A program made the translations under genes and the position numbers. The notes below the pieces were generated by a model. The model was not told the origin of the DNA, made no database searches, and worked only from the letters and a program-made list of their open reading frames with translations. From Promineifilum sp. (lineage in GTDB: Bacteria; Chloroflexota; Anaerolineae; Promineifilales; Promineifilaceae), in NCBI GenBank assembly GCA_020634335.1, contig JACKBY010000025.1:1-51476 (forward strand): a stretch of 51,476 bases of DNA. Direction: 5' to 3'. This document shows, in pieces, positions 23,313 through 31,501 of this stretch (the stretch's first letter is position 1; the number at the start of each line of letters is the position of its first letter).

Positions 23313-24041
23313 TCAGTTCTGGCGGCAGTCGGGTGCCGGACTGCAACCCATCGATTGCTCCCGACAGGCATGATTGAGGGGCATGCCCAGGTAAGGAGTC
23401 GGATCAAGGGTGTTGGCAAATTCCAGTTCGTTCAGATACCTGCCCTCTCCATCATCGAGAACGATAGAAAAGTGGAGGTGAACCCAGATATCACGCAGCG
23501 AGTTACCATTATAATCACCGGTATAACCGAGCAGCGTCCCGCGCTGGACGTAGGTTTCGGCTGTTCCCGGCGGCAATGCCGGCACGATAAAACTATTGCC
23601 CTCACGGTCAGCCATATGGGCATAGTAAAGCCATATCTGGCGACCCGGCACAAGAGGATCATCCGGGATTCGCTGGATAAGCGCGCTCCGCCAACCCGAC
23701 TCGCGGTAAATATAGCCATCATAAGCGGCATAGACGGGCGAAACGCCGGGCGATGCGTTGCTGAAGATGTCGATGCCCTGATGAGGTGCGAACGAACTGT
23801 AAGGCCCGTTGGGATCTTCATAGAGTAAACCGATAAACCCATCGGTCGGCAGGATAAACGGCGCACCGGGACAAGCATCCCTCTGCACCGTGATCAACTC
23901 AGCGCGTTCCCCCTCATCTCCATAGCCCCACTGGACAAAATCCTGCGCCCGGCCATCGGTAAGCCTGATAAAGAGACGGATCGCCAGTATGCTAAACGCA
24001 ACAAACGCGACAAGAAGAAACCAGGGCCGCAACCGCTTCAT
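23313..24041 (-). CDS. M23 (LytM-type) peptidase with N-terminal anchor
   Basis: A 242-residue protein with a signal anchor (WFLLVAFVAFSILAIRLFI, residues 7-25) and an M23 domain. Metal ligands are seen in HQGIDIF (HxxxD) and IWVHLHFSI (HxH), with YYAHMA between them. Such enzymes cut peptide cross-links of peptidoglycan or act as envelope regulators. The domain has an insertion between the first two motifs compared with short LytM domains. The C-terminus has three cysteines, two of them probably in a disulfide. It stands alone, with an intrinsic terminator of the next gene just upstream. Confidence 0.85.
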   Translation of the reverse strand: MKRLRPWFLLVAFVAFSILAIRLFIRLTDGRAQDFVQWGYGDEGERAELITVQRDACPGAPFILPTDGFIGLLYEDPNGPYSSFAPHQGIDIFSNASPGVSPVYAAYDGYIYRESGWRSALIQRIPDDPLVPGRQIWLYYAHMADREGNSFIVPALPPGTAETYVQRGTLLGYTGDYNGNSLRDIWVHLHFSIVLDDGEGRYLNELEFANTLDPTPYLGMPLNHACREQSMGCSPAPDCRQN

Positions 24042-24054
24042 CTTTCAGTACCTG

Positions 24055-24096
24055 TTAAACAAAATCCCGACCGTTGTGTACATAACGGTCGGGATT
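24055..24096 (-). terminator. Intrinsic terminator of the repeat-protein gene
   Basis: Stem AATCCCGACCGTT / AACGGTCGGGATT (24063-24075, 24084-24096), 8-nt loop, followed on the minus strand by TTTTGTTT. It follows the stop at 24123 by about 27 bp. Confidence 0.88.
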
Positions 24097-24122
24097 CACA
24101 TCTATTAAAGAAAGGGGGTTTG

Positions 24123-25343
24123 CTATTTAAGCGTTGCGGGATCGATGCCGGCAGCCTTGAGCGCCTTATTATAAGCAGCGGTGGCCTTCGCATTCTCCAC
24201 GCGGGCACGCCGAATCTCTTCCGGCGCCATGCCATCGGTGATCTCGATCAATTGTGGCGGCGCAATGCCCGCCACGGGAGCGGCCGCGGCAGAGGGCGCG
24301 GGTTCGGGCGGAGCCATCTTTTCGACGGGAGCGGCCGGTGCTGGTTCTCCCGCTTTGGCGGCGGGGTCGATGCCCGCGGCCTTGAGCGCCTTGTTGTAAG
24401 CCGCTTCGGCCTTGGCATTGGATACTCGTGCCCGACGGACTTCCTCAGGCGGCATACTGTCGGTAATCTCAATGAGTTGAGGCGGCGCAATGCCCACCGC
24501 CGGCGCCGCAACAGGCGCAGCAGCGGCTGGCTGCGGCGCAGCCACCGCGGCCTGAGCGGGCACGGCCGTCGCGCCGGCCGCCTTGAGGGCCTTGTTATAA
24601 GCTGCTTCGGCTTTGGCATTCGCCACACGAGCCTTGCGCACCGCCTCCGGGGCCATATCCGGCGTGATCTCGATCAACGTTGGTGGTTCGATGCTGACGG
24701 CCGCGGGAGCTGCCGCGGCGGTCGCTCCGGAGGGCGCGGCTGCAACTGTTCCACCAGTCGTCACAGGGGCGCCGGTTTCTGCCGCCTTGAGCGCCTTGTT
24801 GTAGGCCGATTGGGCCTTGGCGTTGGCAACACGCGCCTTGCGCATCTCCTCCGGGGGCATATCGGCCGTAATGGCTATCAACGTTGGAGGAGGAATTGTC
24901 GGCGCGGCCGCCCTGGCTCCAGACGCCACCGCAGTCGGGGCTGCCGCGGCCGGGCCACTCACAGCCGGAGCGCCGGTCCGGGCGCCATCCCAACCGTGGA
25001 AACGGGCAATGCGCACGGCCGTCATGGCGTCCGAAGAAACCGATTTCCCGGCCGTTGCCAGCGTCGATTGACCGGCCCGGCCAATTTGGCTATTGGCTCC
25101 GCGCGGAGTTGCCGCAGCCTTTTTGGCCGCTTCCAGTCGCGCCTGTTTCAATTGCTGTTCGTAACTCGCCTCTACCTTTATCTTGTGTCCCAGGGTAACG
25201 CCGGGGCTGTAGGCACGCTCTTCAGCTACCATCTCATGTCTGGTTACGGTGACTGCTCTATCCGCCCTTGTAAACAGGAAAGCCAGAAACATGCCCAGCA
25301 GCAGCACGAGAAAAATAATCACTACGATAAGCAGTATCGTCAT
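24123..25343 (-). CDS. Membrane-anchored protein with four copies of a helical repeat, unknown function
   Basis: A 406-residue protein: N-terminal membrane helix (about 24 hydrophobic residues), a charged region with EQQLKQARLEAAKKAA, then four copies of a roughly 38-residue unit separated by Ala/Pro-rich linkers of 25-40 residues. The unit reads PP-x-LI-x-IT-x-x-M-x-PEE-x-R-x-ARV-x-NAKA, then AYNKALKAAG. Copies lie at about 24890-24780, 24686-24573, 24485-24363 and 24260-24141. The two-helix unit connected by flexible linkers suggests a scaffold or interaction array on the cytoplasmic or extracytoplasmic face. I do not recognise the repeat. ATG at 25343 is chosen over a TTG at 25358 because GAGGG lies 8 bases before it. 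Confidence 0.8.
   Translation of the reverse strand: MTILLIVVIIFLVLLLGMFLAFLFTRADRAVTVTRHEMVAEERAYSPGVTLGHKIKVEASYEQQLKQARLEAAKKAAATPRGANSQIGRAGQSTLATAGKSVSSDAMTAVRIARFHGWDGARTGAPAVSGPAAAAPTAVASGARAAAPTIPPPTLIAITADMPPEEMRKARVANAKAQSAYNKALKAAETGAPVTTGGTVAAAPSGATAAAAPAAVSIEPPTLIEITPDMAPEAVRKARVANAKAEAAYNKALKAAGATAVPAQAAVAAPQPAAAAPVAAPAVGIAPPQLIEITDSMPPEEVRRARVSNAKAEAAYNKALKAAGIDPAAKAGEPAPAAPVEKMAPPEPAPSAAAAPVAGIAPPQLIEITDGMAPEEIRRARVENAKATAAYNKALKAAGIDPATLK
24141..24890 (-). repeat. Four tandem coding repeats (about 114 bp each) with variable linkers
   Basis: The repeat units encode near-identical 38-residue modules; the last two copies share IAPPQLIEIT and GIDPA extensions, so they are probably the most recent duplication. 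Linkers are Ala/Pro-rich and differ in length, so the array is modular and not a simple satellite. Confidence 0.75.
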
Positions 25344-25429
25344 ACAAAAAACCCTCAACTAATATTAGCGTCAATCATCCCATCCCCGATGATGCGGGTC
25401 ATTATAGCGTTGGTAAACTGTATCTCAAA

Positions 25430-25463
25430 ACAGAAACGGCCCGAACACACGCTGTCCGGGCCG
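25430..25463 (-). terminator. Terminator after tRNA-Leu
   Basis: CGGCCCG / CGGGCCG stem (25457-25463 and 25437-25443) with a partly paired loop (GACAGCGTGTGTT), followed on the minus strand by TTTCTGTTTTG. Confidence 0.75.
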
Positions 25464-25484
25464 CTGATGATACTATCCAAATCA

Positions 25485-25568
<84 letters not shown>

Positions 25569-25581
25569 TCGATGGATGAAT

Positions 25582-25609
25582 ATTGTATCAGACACAGTTT
25601 GGTTGTCAA
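25582..25609 (-). promoter_or_regulatory. Promoter of tRNA-Leu
   Basis: Minus strand TTGACA (25609-25604), 16-bp spacer, TACAAT (25587-25582). Start predicted near 25575, a few bases before the mature 5' end. Confidence 0.7.
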
Positions 25610-25625
25610 TGGAATGGGACAACAT

Positions 25626-26495
25626 TCAGACTACCGCCAACAAACGGCCGGCCCTTTCCAACCCTTCCAGACGCTGTCCTTTGGCATTAACCCACTCAAC
25701 ACGATAGCGTGACGCGAGGTCCATCAGGGGCCGCCACAAGTCGGCATTGGCGACCGCCTGGCCGTCCAACTTCTGCCAGTCACGCGCCTGCCATCCCCCG
25801 GCCCATTGGGTAGCTCCCTTAAACAAATAGTCAGATGTGGTAAACAACTGTACTTGACTATCGGGCTGGAGAAGTAGAAGACCTTCGAGAGCCGCGGTCA
25901 ACTCCAGTCGATTATTGGTGGTTGACGAAAGCCTGCCGGTATGAGATTCCCACTCGCCATCCGACTCCAAGGCTACGGCCCACACGCCCGGCCCCGGGTT
26001 ACCCTTGCAAGACACCCGCAAGTAAAGTCTGGGGACATTTGCCTCGAGATTGACCTTGGGCGTGATCTGCAAACGAGCCTCGCGAGCCAGTTTATCCACT
26101 CGTTCGTTGGAGGGGTCGCCGCTATGACCCTGCACCCAAATCCAGGCGATGTCGTGCCGGCGGACCAGCGCCTGAAGTTCTTGCCACAAATCCGCATTGG
26201 GAACCTGCCGGCCGTTCCTGGTTTTCCAGCCGGCGGCCGCCCACTTCTCAACGCCCTCGGTAATCCCTCGTCTCACGTACTGTGAATCAGTGTGGAACTC
26301 AATGGTGCAAGGTCGGCGCAATGCACGCAGGGCGCTGATCGCGGCCTGCAACTCCATGCGGTTGTTCGTGGTCCTGGGGTCGTTGCCTGTTAGGATTTTC
26401 TCGTGATCGTTAAAAGATAGGAGAGCCGCCCAACCACCGATGCCGGGGTTGGGGTCGGCTCCTCCATCACTATAAATTACCACATCAGACGGCAT
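25626..26495 (-). CDS. Tandem RNase H protein: active RNase HI domain fused to a degenerate second copy
   Basis: A 289-residue protein with two RNase H folds. Domain 1 (residues 1-145) has the full catalytic set: Asp10 (YSDGG), Glu48 (NNRMELQ), Asp70 (HTDSQYV), His124 (VQGHSG) and Asp134 (ERVDKLA). It should cut RNA in RNA:DNA hybrids. Domain 2 (about 155-289) is homologous: CKGNPGPGVWAV, NNRLELTAALEG, ADLWRPLMDLASRYRVEWV. There the Asp10 position is Cys163, Asp70 is Thr220, His124 is Lys272 and Asp134 is Glu280; only the Glu (198) is kept. The second copy is probably a substrate-binding or structural module. The gene starts 17 bp after the reductase gene, same strand. Confidence 0.9.
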   Translation of the reverse strand: MPSDVVIYSDGGADPNPGIGGWAALLSFNDHEKILTGNDPRTTNNRMELQAAISALRALRRPCTIEFHTDSQYVRRGITEGVEKWAAAGWKTRNGRQVPNADLWQELQALVRRHDIAWIWVQGHSGDPSNERVDKLAREARLQITPKVNLEANVPRLYLRVSCKGNPGPGVWAVALESDGEWESHTGRLSSTTNNRLELTAALEGLLLLQPDSQVQLFTTSDYLFKGATQWAGGWQARDWQKLDGQAVANADLWRPLMDLASRYRVEWVNAKGQRLEGLERAGRLLAVV

Positions 26496-26512
26496 ATTTT
26501 TCCGGTTTTAAA

Positions 26513-27910
26513 CTAGGAGCGCAGCGCGGCCAGCATGTCCTCGATGCGAGTGAACTTGACACGCGGACGCCCTTCTGCTTTCCCTCGGTTTAGCTCGAAC
26601 TCGTCCAGCCGTTTCCAGTCGTCGAATGAAACAGGGCGACATTGGCGCTCATCCAGCATCGACGTTACCGCTTCGGCGGTGGGGTGGGATGGCTCAAGCG
26701 TGCGGCCGGCACGGGCATCCTCCAGCATATTCTCCACCGTCTCGGCCGCGTCCGGCTTGTTTGTGCCGATGACCCCTGTGGGGCCGCGCTTGATCCAACC
26801 GGCGGTATATTCTCCCAGCAAAGGCTCTTTGGTAGTGATGTCGATCACCCGGCCGCCATTGTTGGGAATAACCCCCCAACTCTCGTGGAAAGGCACGCCG
26901 GGCAAAGGTACGCCTCGATAGCCGATAGACCGAAAAACCATGCCGACATCCAGTGTCTCGGTCCTGTCAGTCGCACGGGGACGAAGAGACCCCGCCTCGG
27001 TCGCGTATAGCTCATTGTGAACCAGCTTCATCTGCCTGACGTGCCCGTGCTCGTCACCGATCAATTCGGTCGGCGACACCAAGAAACGTAAAATCAAGCG
27101 CTTCGACTTGCCGGACGGCTGGCGGTGGGATAGTTCCTGGATGATCTCGACCTTGCGGACATCAGCCCTGTCGGCGTTAGCCATTGCCGCAAGACTAAGA
27201 GAATCCAGCTCGGCCTCCTCCGGCAACACAAAGGTATCACAGTCAGCCAACTCCCCCAGTTCCTTGACTTCCGGAGCCGTGAAGGCGGCTTGGGCCGGGC
27301 CGCGGCGGCCGAGGATGTATACTTCCTTCACCTGACTGTTGCTCAGTGCCTCCAGCGCGTAGTCGGCGATATCGGTCTTCATCAACTCCTCGCGCGTCCG
27401 GCACAGAATACGGGCTACATCCACGGCCACGTTGCCCACACCCACCACGGCAACGCGCTCCTGGGATAAATCGAACTCACACTCACGATAGTCAGGATGC
27501 CCGTTGTACCAGGCGACAAACTCCGTAGCCGGGTAACTGCCGGCGAGGTCGTCGCCGGGGATACCCAGGGGCCGATCTGTCTGAGCGCCGGTCGAGAAGA
27601 GGATCTCGTGGTAATACTCTTTCAGATCATCGACGGTGACATCTCGCCCCAGCTCGATGTTTCCCAAAAAACGAAAGCGCGGGTTTCCGGCAACCCGGTC
27701 GAATACGGCCGTTACGGACTTGATTTTCTGGTGATCAGGGGCAACGCCGTTGCGCACAAGGCCATACGGAGTCGGCAAGCGATCAAACATATCGACCTCG
27801 ATAACCAGCTCCGTTTCTTTAAATAGGCGCTCGGCCGCATAAAAACCAGCCGGCCCGGCGCCAACAATGGCGACGCGCAAGGGTTGCGTCGCGGTTCCAA
27901 TTGGGGACAT
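26513..27910 (-). CDS. fprA: FprA-type ferredoxin/adrenodoxin--NADP+ reductase
   Basis: A 465-residue flavoprotein like mycobacterial FprA and mitochondrial adrenodoxin reductase, moving electrons between NADPH and ferredoxin. FAD motif RVAIVGAGPAGFYAAERL, then TPYGLVRNGVAPDHQKIKSV, GIPGDDLAGSYPATEFVAWYNGHPD, the NADPH motif VAVVGVGNVAVDVARIL, GRRGPAQAAFTAPEVKELGEL and the C-terminal FRSIGYRG plus AGWIKRGPTGVIGTNKPDA. ATG 27910 follows AGGAGAGG and starts 18 residues before the FAD motif; an upstream ATG is less likely. It is 4 bp downstream of the CBS-domain gene, so probably one operon with it and the RNase H gene. The ferredoxin partner is not in the window. Confidence 0.93.
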   Translation of the reverse strand: MSPIGTATQPLRVAIVGAGPAGFYAAERLFKETELVIEVDMFDRLPTPYGLVRNGVAPDHQKIKSVTAVFDRVAGNPRFRFLGNIELGRDVTVDDLKEYYHEILFSTGAQTDRPLGIPGDDLAGSYPATEFVAWYNGHPDYRECEFDLSQERVAVVGVGNVAVDVARILCRTREELMKTDIADYALEALSNSQVKEVYILGRRGPAQAAFTAPEVKELGELADCDTFVLPEEAELDSLSLAAMANADRADVRKVEIIQELSHRQPSGKSKRLILRFLVSPTELIGDEHGHVRQMKLVHNELYATEAGSLRPRATDRTETLDVGMVFRSIGYRGVPLPGVPFHESWGVIPNNGGRVIDITTKEPLLGEYTAGWIKRGPTGVIGTNKPDAAETVENMLEDARAGRTLEPSHPTAEAVTSMLDERQCRPVSFDDWKRLDEFELNRGKAEGRPRVKFTRIEDMLAALRS

Positions 27911-27914
27911 AGGA

Positions 27915-28352
27915 CTATTCCTCTCCTTTAGCAATGATGCGTGTTTCCAGGGTATCCACCTCACCGCGATAGGCATCACGTTGAATCTTCAGCACGTCGC
28001 CGATCGAGATGATACCGATTAGCTGGCCCTCATCCATGATCGGCAAGTGACGGAATCGCTTTTCCAGCATCGTGTGGGCGACGGCGATTACGTCATCCTG
28101 TGGCATACCAACGACAACCTCCCTGGTCATGATATCGGTGACCGGACGATCAAACAACGCTTCGTCCGTGGCCGCCGTTCGCATAATATCGCGTTCGCTC
28201 AGGATGCCGGCGAGCTTGCCGGTCGAATCCATCACCAGCAAGGCTCCGATACGATTGTCCACCAGCATGGCGATGGCCTTGCGTACCGGCTGCTCGGCAT
28301 CGATTGTGATGAGGTGGCCTTTTTTGGTGGCTAGAATATTTCGGACTTTCAT
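27915..28352 (-). CDS. CBS-domain pair protein
   Basis: A 145-residue protein of two CBS motifs: MKVRNILATKKGHLITIDAEQPVRKAIAMLVDNRIGALLVMDSTGKLAGILSERDI in the first and VTDIMTREVVVGMPQDDVIAVAHTMLEKRFRHLPIMDEGQLIGIISIGDVLK in the second (long stretches shown by their ends 1-56 and 70-121). Such stand-alone Bateman modules bind adenine nucleotides or SAM and sense energy state. GGAGATAAACC precedes ATG 28352. It is the first gene of an operon with fprA and the RNase H gene. Confidence 0.88.
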   Translation of the reverse strand: MKVRNILATKKGHLITIDAEQPVRKAIAMLVDNRIGALLVMDSTGKLAGILSERDIMRTAATDEALFDRPVTDIMTREVVVGMPQDDVIAVAHTMLEKRFRHLPIMDEGQLIGIISIGDVLKIQRDAYRGEVDTLETRIIAKGEE

Positions 28353-28410
28353 GAGGGTTTATCTCCAGAGACGCGCGGCTCCCGGCCGCGACAGGCTGTG
28401 CCTAGTATAA

Positions 28411-28446
28411 CAAAAAGGCGTAAAGGGGTAACCTTTACGCCTTTTG
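28411..28446. terminator. Bidirectional-looking intrinsic terminator
   Basis: Perfect stem AAAAGGCGTAAAGG / CCTTTACGCCTTTT (28412-28425, 28432-28445) with loop GGTAA-like 6 nt; T runs on both strands. It follows the LysM gene stop at 28473 (minus strand). A TATACT just past it (28409-28404, minus) may be the -10 of the CBS-domain gene. Confidence 0.88.
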
Positions 28447-28472
28447 CGATTTTTACGAGTAGTCTGTAAATT

Positions 28473-29876
28473 CTATCTGAGAGTCGAGCAGGCCGGGCAA
28501 CTACCGTCCGGACGGATGATGGCGTAGCCTGCCTGAGGATCGCCGGCCGGGTCAAAGAAGGTGAAATCGATGTTAAAGACGATCATCATTCTCACGCGGC
28601 CGCTGGCAGCCGAGAGATCTTTGGCCTGGCGCAGCCAGTCCGCTTGTTGCTGCACGGTCGTTGCCGATGCCCAAGAGAAATTGGGGGGCAGGCTGCTGAA
28701 ACCCTCGCCTGACAAATAACCCAGTTCTGTAAAGCAAACCATTCTGGCCCCGCCAAACGTATTGTAGTACAGGTCCAGCATCGGCATGAAGTACCAACTG
28801 TAGTGGGAGCCTCCCGGATGGCCGGTTGTGGCGCTGGGCGCCGTCGCTCCTGAGTTATGATGGACGCCGATGCAATCGGCATAATTGGCCGCTCCGGCCG
28901 CGCGCATGCCGGCTATGTAACGGTTATCGGCCCAGGCATTGGTCGCATTATCAAAACCCGTCGGCGCCGGCGCGCCGGAAATCACCATGACATTGGGGTT
29001 GGCAGCTTTAATCGCCTGATAGGCCGGGGCCAGCATGCTGTTCACATAAGCAGCCGGATCGATTTGTCCAGCGGGCCATTCGAAGTCGATATTTTGCTCG
29101 TTCCAGACCTCAATGGCATCCGGACCTTGCGCCGCCAGGGCCCCCATGAATTGCGTAAGGGCCGCAAAATCAATGCTGTTGGGTGGCGGATAGGTTTGCT
29201 TGCCGGCGACGGATATCAACACTTTAAAGCCGTCGTTGTGGGCACCCTGGATAAGGGGGGCCACGACGTCGGCCGTATCGCCCGCTGCCCATTTGTGCTG
29301 GAACTTAACCCAGGTCATGCCGGAGTCTTTCATGACTTGGGGGTTGGCAAAGGTCTGAGTCTGACCGCCCAGCTCAAAGCTGCCAACCGGCGGTGCCGGG
29401 GTAGAAGGGCCGGGAACGGCGGTAGGAGCCGGACCGCTTCCCGGAATCGTCAAAACCTGACCCACGAAAATGAGATTGACGTTGACGATATTGTTCGCCT
29501 GGGCAATTGCCTGCACAGTCGTTCCAAATCTGGCAGCAATCCGTGTCAAGGTATCGCCAGGCTGGACAACGTAAGTCTGGTTCGCGGGAGGTGGGGTTGG
29601 AGGTGTAGTTGGAACTGGGGGCGGCGTGGCGCCGGGTGTAACTGGCACCGGCGTGTTCACTCCGGGGATCTCCAATGCCTGGCCCACGTAAATGAGGTTG
29701 GGGTTCGCAATCCTGTTGGCCTGCACGATGGCATCGACAGACGTCCCAAATTGGCGCGAGATGCGCCAGAGCGTGTCCCCTGGCTGAACGATGTAAGTCG
29801 CCGCCGACACGACGGCCACAGTCACGAGCAACAAGACGATGACCGCTACGGTTACAGTCCAGCGCGACTTTTTCAT
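28473..29876 (-). CDS. Secreted protein with two LysM domains and a TIM-barrel glycosidase-like domain
   Basis: A 467-residue protein with an N-terminal signal/anchor (TVTVAVIVLLLVTVAVVSAA). Two LysM domains follow (YIVQPGDTLWRISRQFGTSVDAIVQAN... at about 27-71 and YVVQPGDTLTRIAARFGTT... at about 101-145), separated by a Pro/Thr linker; they bind N-acetylglucosamine polymers such as peptidoglycan. The C-terminal domain resembles clan GH-A barrels: EVWNEQNIDFEW holds the likely acid/base Glu and ARMVCFTELGYLSGEG the likely nucleophile Glu. A cell-wall-bound glycosidase is the best guess; the substrate is unknown. AAGGAGAG precedes the ATG. Confidence 0.87.
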   Translation of the reverse strand: MKKSRWTVTVAVIVLLLVTVAVVSAATYIVQPGDTLWRISRQFGTSVDAIVQANRIANPNLIYVGQALEIPGVNTPVPVTPGATPPPVPTTPPTPPPANQTYVVQPGDTLTRIAARFGTTVQAIAQANNIVNVNLIFVGQVLTIPGSGPAPTAVPGPSTPAPPVGSFELGGQTQTFANPQVMKDSGMTWVKFQHKWAAGDTADVVAPLIQGAHNDGFKVLISVAGKQTYPPPNSIDFAALTQFMGALAAQGPDAIEVWNEQNIDFEWPAGQIDPAAYVNSMLAPAYQAIKAANPNVMVISGAPAPTGFDNATNAWADNRYIAGMRAAGAANYADCIGVHHNSGATAPSATTGHPGGSHYSWYFMPMLDLYYNTFGGARMVCFTELGYLSGEGFSSLPPNFSWASATTVQQQADWLRQAKDLSAASGRVRMMIVFNIDFTFFDPAGDPQAGYAIIRPDGSCPACSTLR

Positions 29877-29918
29877 AACTTCTCTCCTTAATAATATGTC
29901 AAGTGCCAGTTAGAGTAA

Positions 29919-29947
29919 ATTATAGACATAACAACAATTGACCGCAA
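29919..29947 (-). promoter_or_regulatory. Promoter of the LysM-glycosidase gene
   Basis: Minus strand TTGCGG (29947-29942), 17-bp spacer, perfect TATAAT (29924-29919). Start near 29912, about 35 nt before the ATG. Confidence 0.65.
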
Positions 29948-29980
29948 GTCTTTTTTACATAAGCTTGCAGATGCATCATG

Positions 29981-30024
29981 CCAGATTTCCCGTTATCATT
30001 ACATGAAGCCCGCGTGAAATCTGG
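29981..30024 (+). promoter_or_regulatory. Inverted repeat before the cystathionine beta-synthase gene
   Basis: CCAGATTTC (29981-29989) and GAAATCTGG (30016-30024) are perfect inverse complements separated by 26 nt, ending just before the ribosome binding region. It may be an operator or a leader hairpin; no known riboswitch pattern was recognised. Confidence 0.35.
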
Positions 30025-30044
30025 GGGAAAGAAGTGTATATACT

Positions 30045-31481
30045 ATGACCACATCCGATCCATTGTTAAAAGAGAACGTGAAACCGCTATCCATGGAGTT
30101 CCACGATGATATTCTGAGTACCATCGGCCACACGCCATTGGTCCGATTGAATTCCGTCACCAGCGGGTTGGACCCGCTCGTCCTGGCTAAGGTCGAGTTT
30201 TTCAACCCCGGCGGCTCGGTCAAGGATCGCATCGGCTGGCCGATCATCGAAGACGCCGAGCGAGAGGGCCGCTTGCGTCCGGGGGGCACCATCGTCGAGG
30301 CGACATCCGGCAACACCGGCGTCGGGCTGGCTATGGCGGCGGCCATCAAGGGGTATCGCTGCATCTTCGTGATGCCCGACAAAATGTCGCAAGAGAAAAT
30401 CCTGCTGTTGCGCGCTTTTGGAGCCAGGGTTGTCGTCACGCCAACGGCCGTCGAGCCTGAAGATCCACGCAGTTACTATTCTGTCGCTCGTCGTCTGGTC
30501 GAAGAAACCCCCAACTCCATTCTCGCCGATCAATACTATAACCCGGTTAACCCTCAGGCTCATTATGACACCACCGGGCCGGAGATTTGGCAGCAGACTG
30601 CGGGCCGAATTACCCACCTGATCACCGGCATGGGGACCGGCGGGACGATTACCGGGATCGGCCGCTATCTGAAGGAACAAAACCCTGACATCCAGATCGT
30701 CGGCGTCGATCCCATCGGCTCCATTCTCTATGAGCTACATCGCTCGGGGGAATACACGACCGCCGAGGGGTACAAAGTCGAAGGGATTGGCGAGGATTTT
30801 TTGCCCGGCACGACCGATCTGAATGTCGTCGATGAGATCGTGCAGGTGAACGACCGCGAAAGCCTCCTGATGGCTCGCCGCCTGGTGCGTGAGGAAGGCA
30901 TCTTTTGCGGCGGGTCTTGCGGCTCGGCTGTGGTCGGAGCGATTCGGTATATTCAGCAGCATCGCTTGGGGCATGACGCTGTCGTCGTCGTCATCCTGCC
31001 CGACTCGGGCTCGCGCTATTTGAGCAAAGTCTTCGATGACGACTGGATGAGGGAAAACGGCTTTCTCGATCAGGTCTGGAGCGATATTCGCGCCGGCGAC
31101 ATCCAGTCCCAAAAGGACAGCGGCCTGGTATATACGGCCCACACGACCGACTTACTGCGCGATGTTGTGACCCTTATGAAGGATCACAACGTTTCCCAGC
31201 TTCCGGTCGTCAATGCCGATGACCGGCTGGTGGGGTTGGTCAGCGAGATCGATCTGCTCAACCACATGCTGTTGACCGACCATGTTCATCAGGCCAGCGA
31301 GACGATTGAGGGCATGATCAATACCGACGTGCCCGTCGTCGGTGAAAATTCACGCCTGGAGACGCTCATGTCCCTCATCAAGGATCGTGCGGCCGTCGTC
31401 ATCGTCAACAACCATGACCAGGTCAAAGGCATTTTGACCAAGATCGACATCCTCGATTACCTCTCCTCACAACTACGATAA
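30045..31481 (+). CDS. Cystathionine beta-synthase with C-terminal CBS-domain pair
   Basis: A 478-residue PLP enzyme. The catalytic part (about 20-330) has NPGGSVKDRIGW (PLP-binding Lys), EATSGNTGVGLAMAAA, GMGTGGTITGIGRYLKE (phosphate loop) and CGGSCGSAVVGA. Two CBS motifs follow (about 355-475: SQLPVVNADDRLVGLVSEIDLL and VVIVNNHDQVKGILTKIDILDYL), the regulatory module that in eukaryotic CBS binds SAM. It condenses serine and homocysteine to cystathionine (reverse transsulfuration); cysteine synthase activity with O-acetylserine is possible. The fit is interesting because a homocysteine methyltransferase gene lies at 48.6-50.5 kb. ATG 30045 is used; ATG 30093 also possible. The MoxR gene follows after 20 bp. 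Confidence 0.92.
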   Translation: MTTSDPLLKENVKPLSMEFHDDILSTIGHTPLVRLNSVTSGLDPLVLAKVEFFNPGGSVKDRIGWPIIEDAEREGRLRPGGTIVEATSGNTGVGLAMAAAIKGYRCIFVMPDKMSQEKILLLRAFGARVVVTPTAVEPEDPRSYYSVARRLVEETPNSILADQYYNPVNPQAHYDTTGPEIWQQTAGRITHLITGMGTGGTITGIGRYLKEQNPDIQIVGVDPIGSILYELHRSGEYTTAEGYKVEGIGEDFLPGTTDLNVVDEIVQVNDRESLLMARRLVREEGIFCGGSCGSAVVGAIRYIQQHRLGHDAVVVVILPDSGSRYLSKVFDDDWMRENGFLDQVWSDIRAGDIQSQKDSGLVYTAHTTDLLRDVVTLMKDHNVSQLPVVNADDRLVGLVSEIDLLNHMLLTDHVHQASETIEGMINTDVPVVGENSRLETLMSLIKDRAAVVIVNNHDQVKGILTKIDILDYLSSQLR

Positions 31482-31501
31482 AGATACTTGCAGAAGAAAC
31501 C

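Noticed and set aside
28857..29891. Long plus-strand open frame (344 codons)
   Set aside because: Antisense shadow of the LysM-glycosidase gene; no start signal and no domain.
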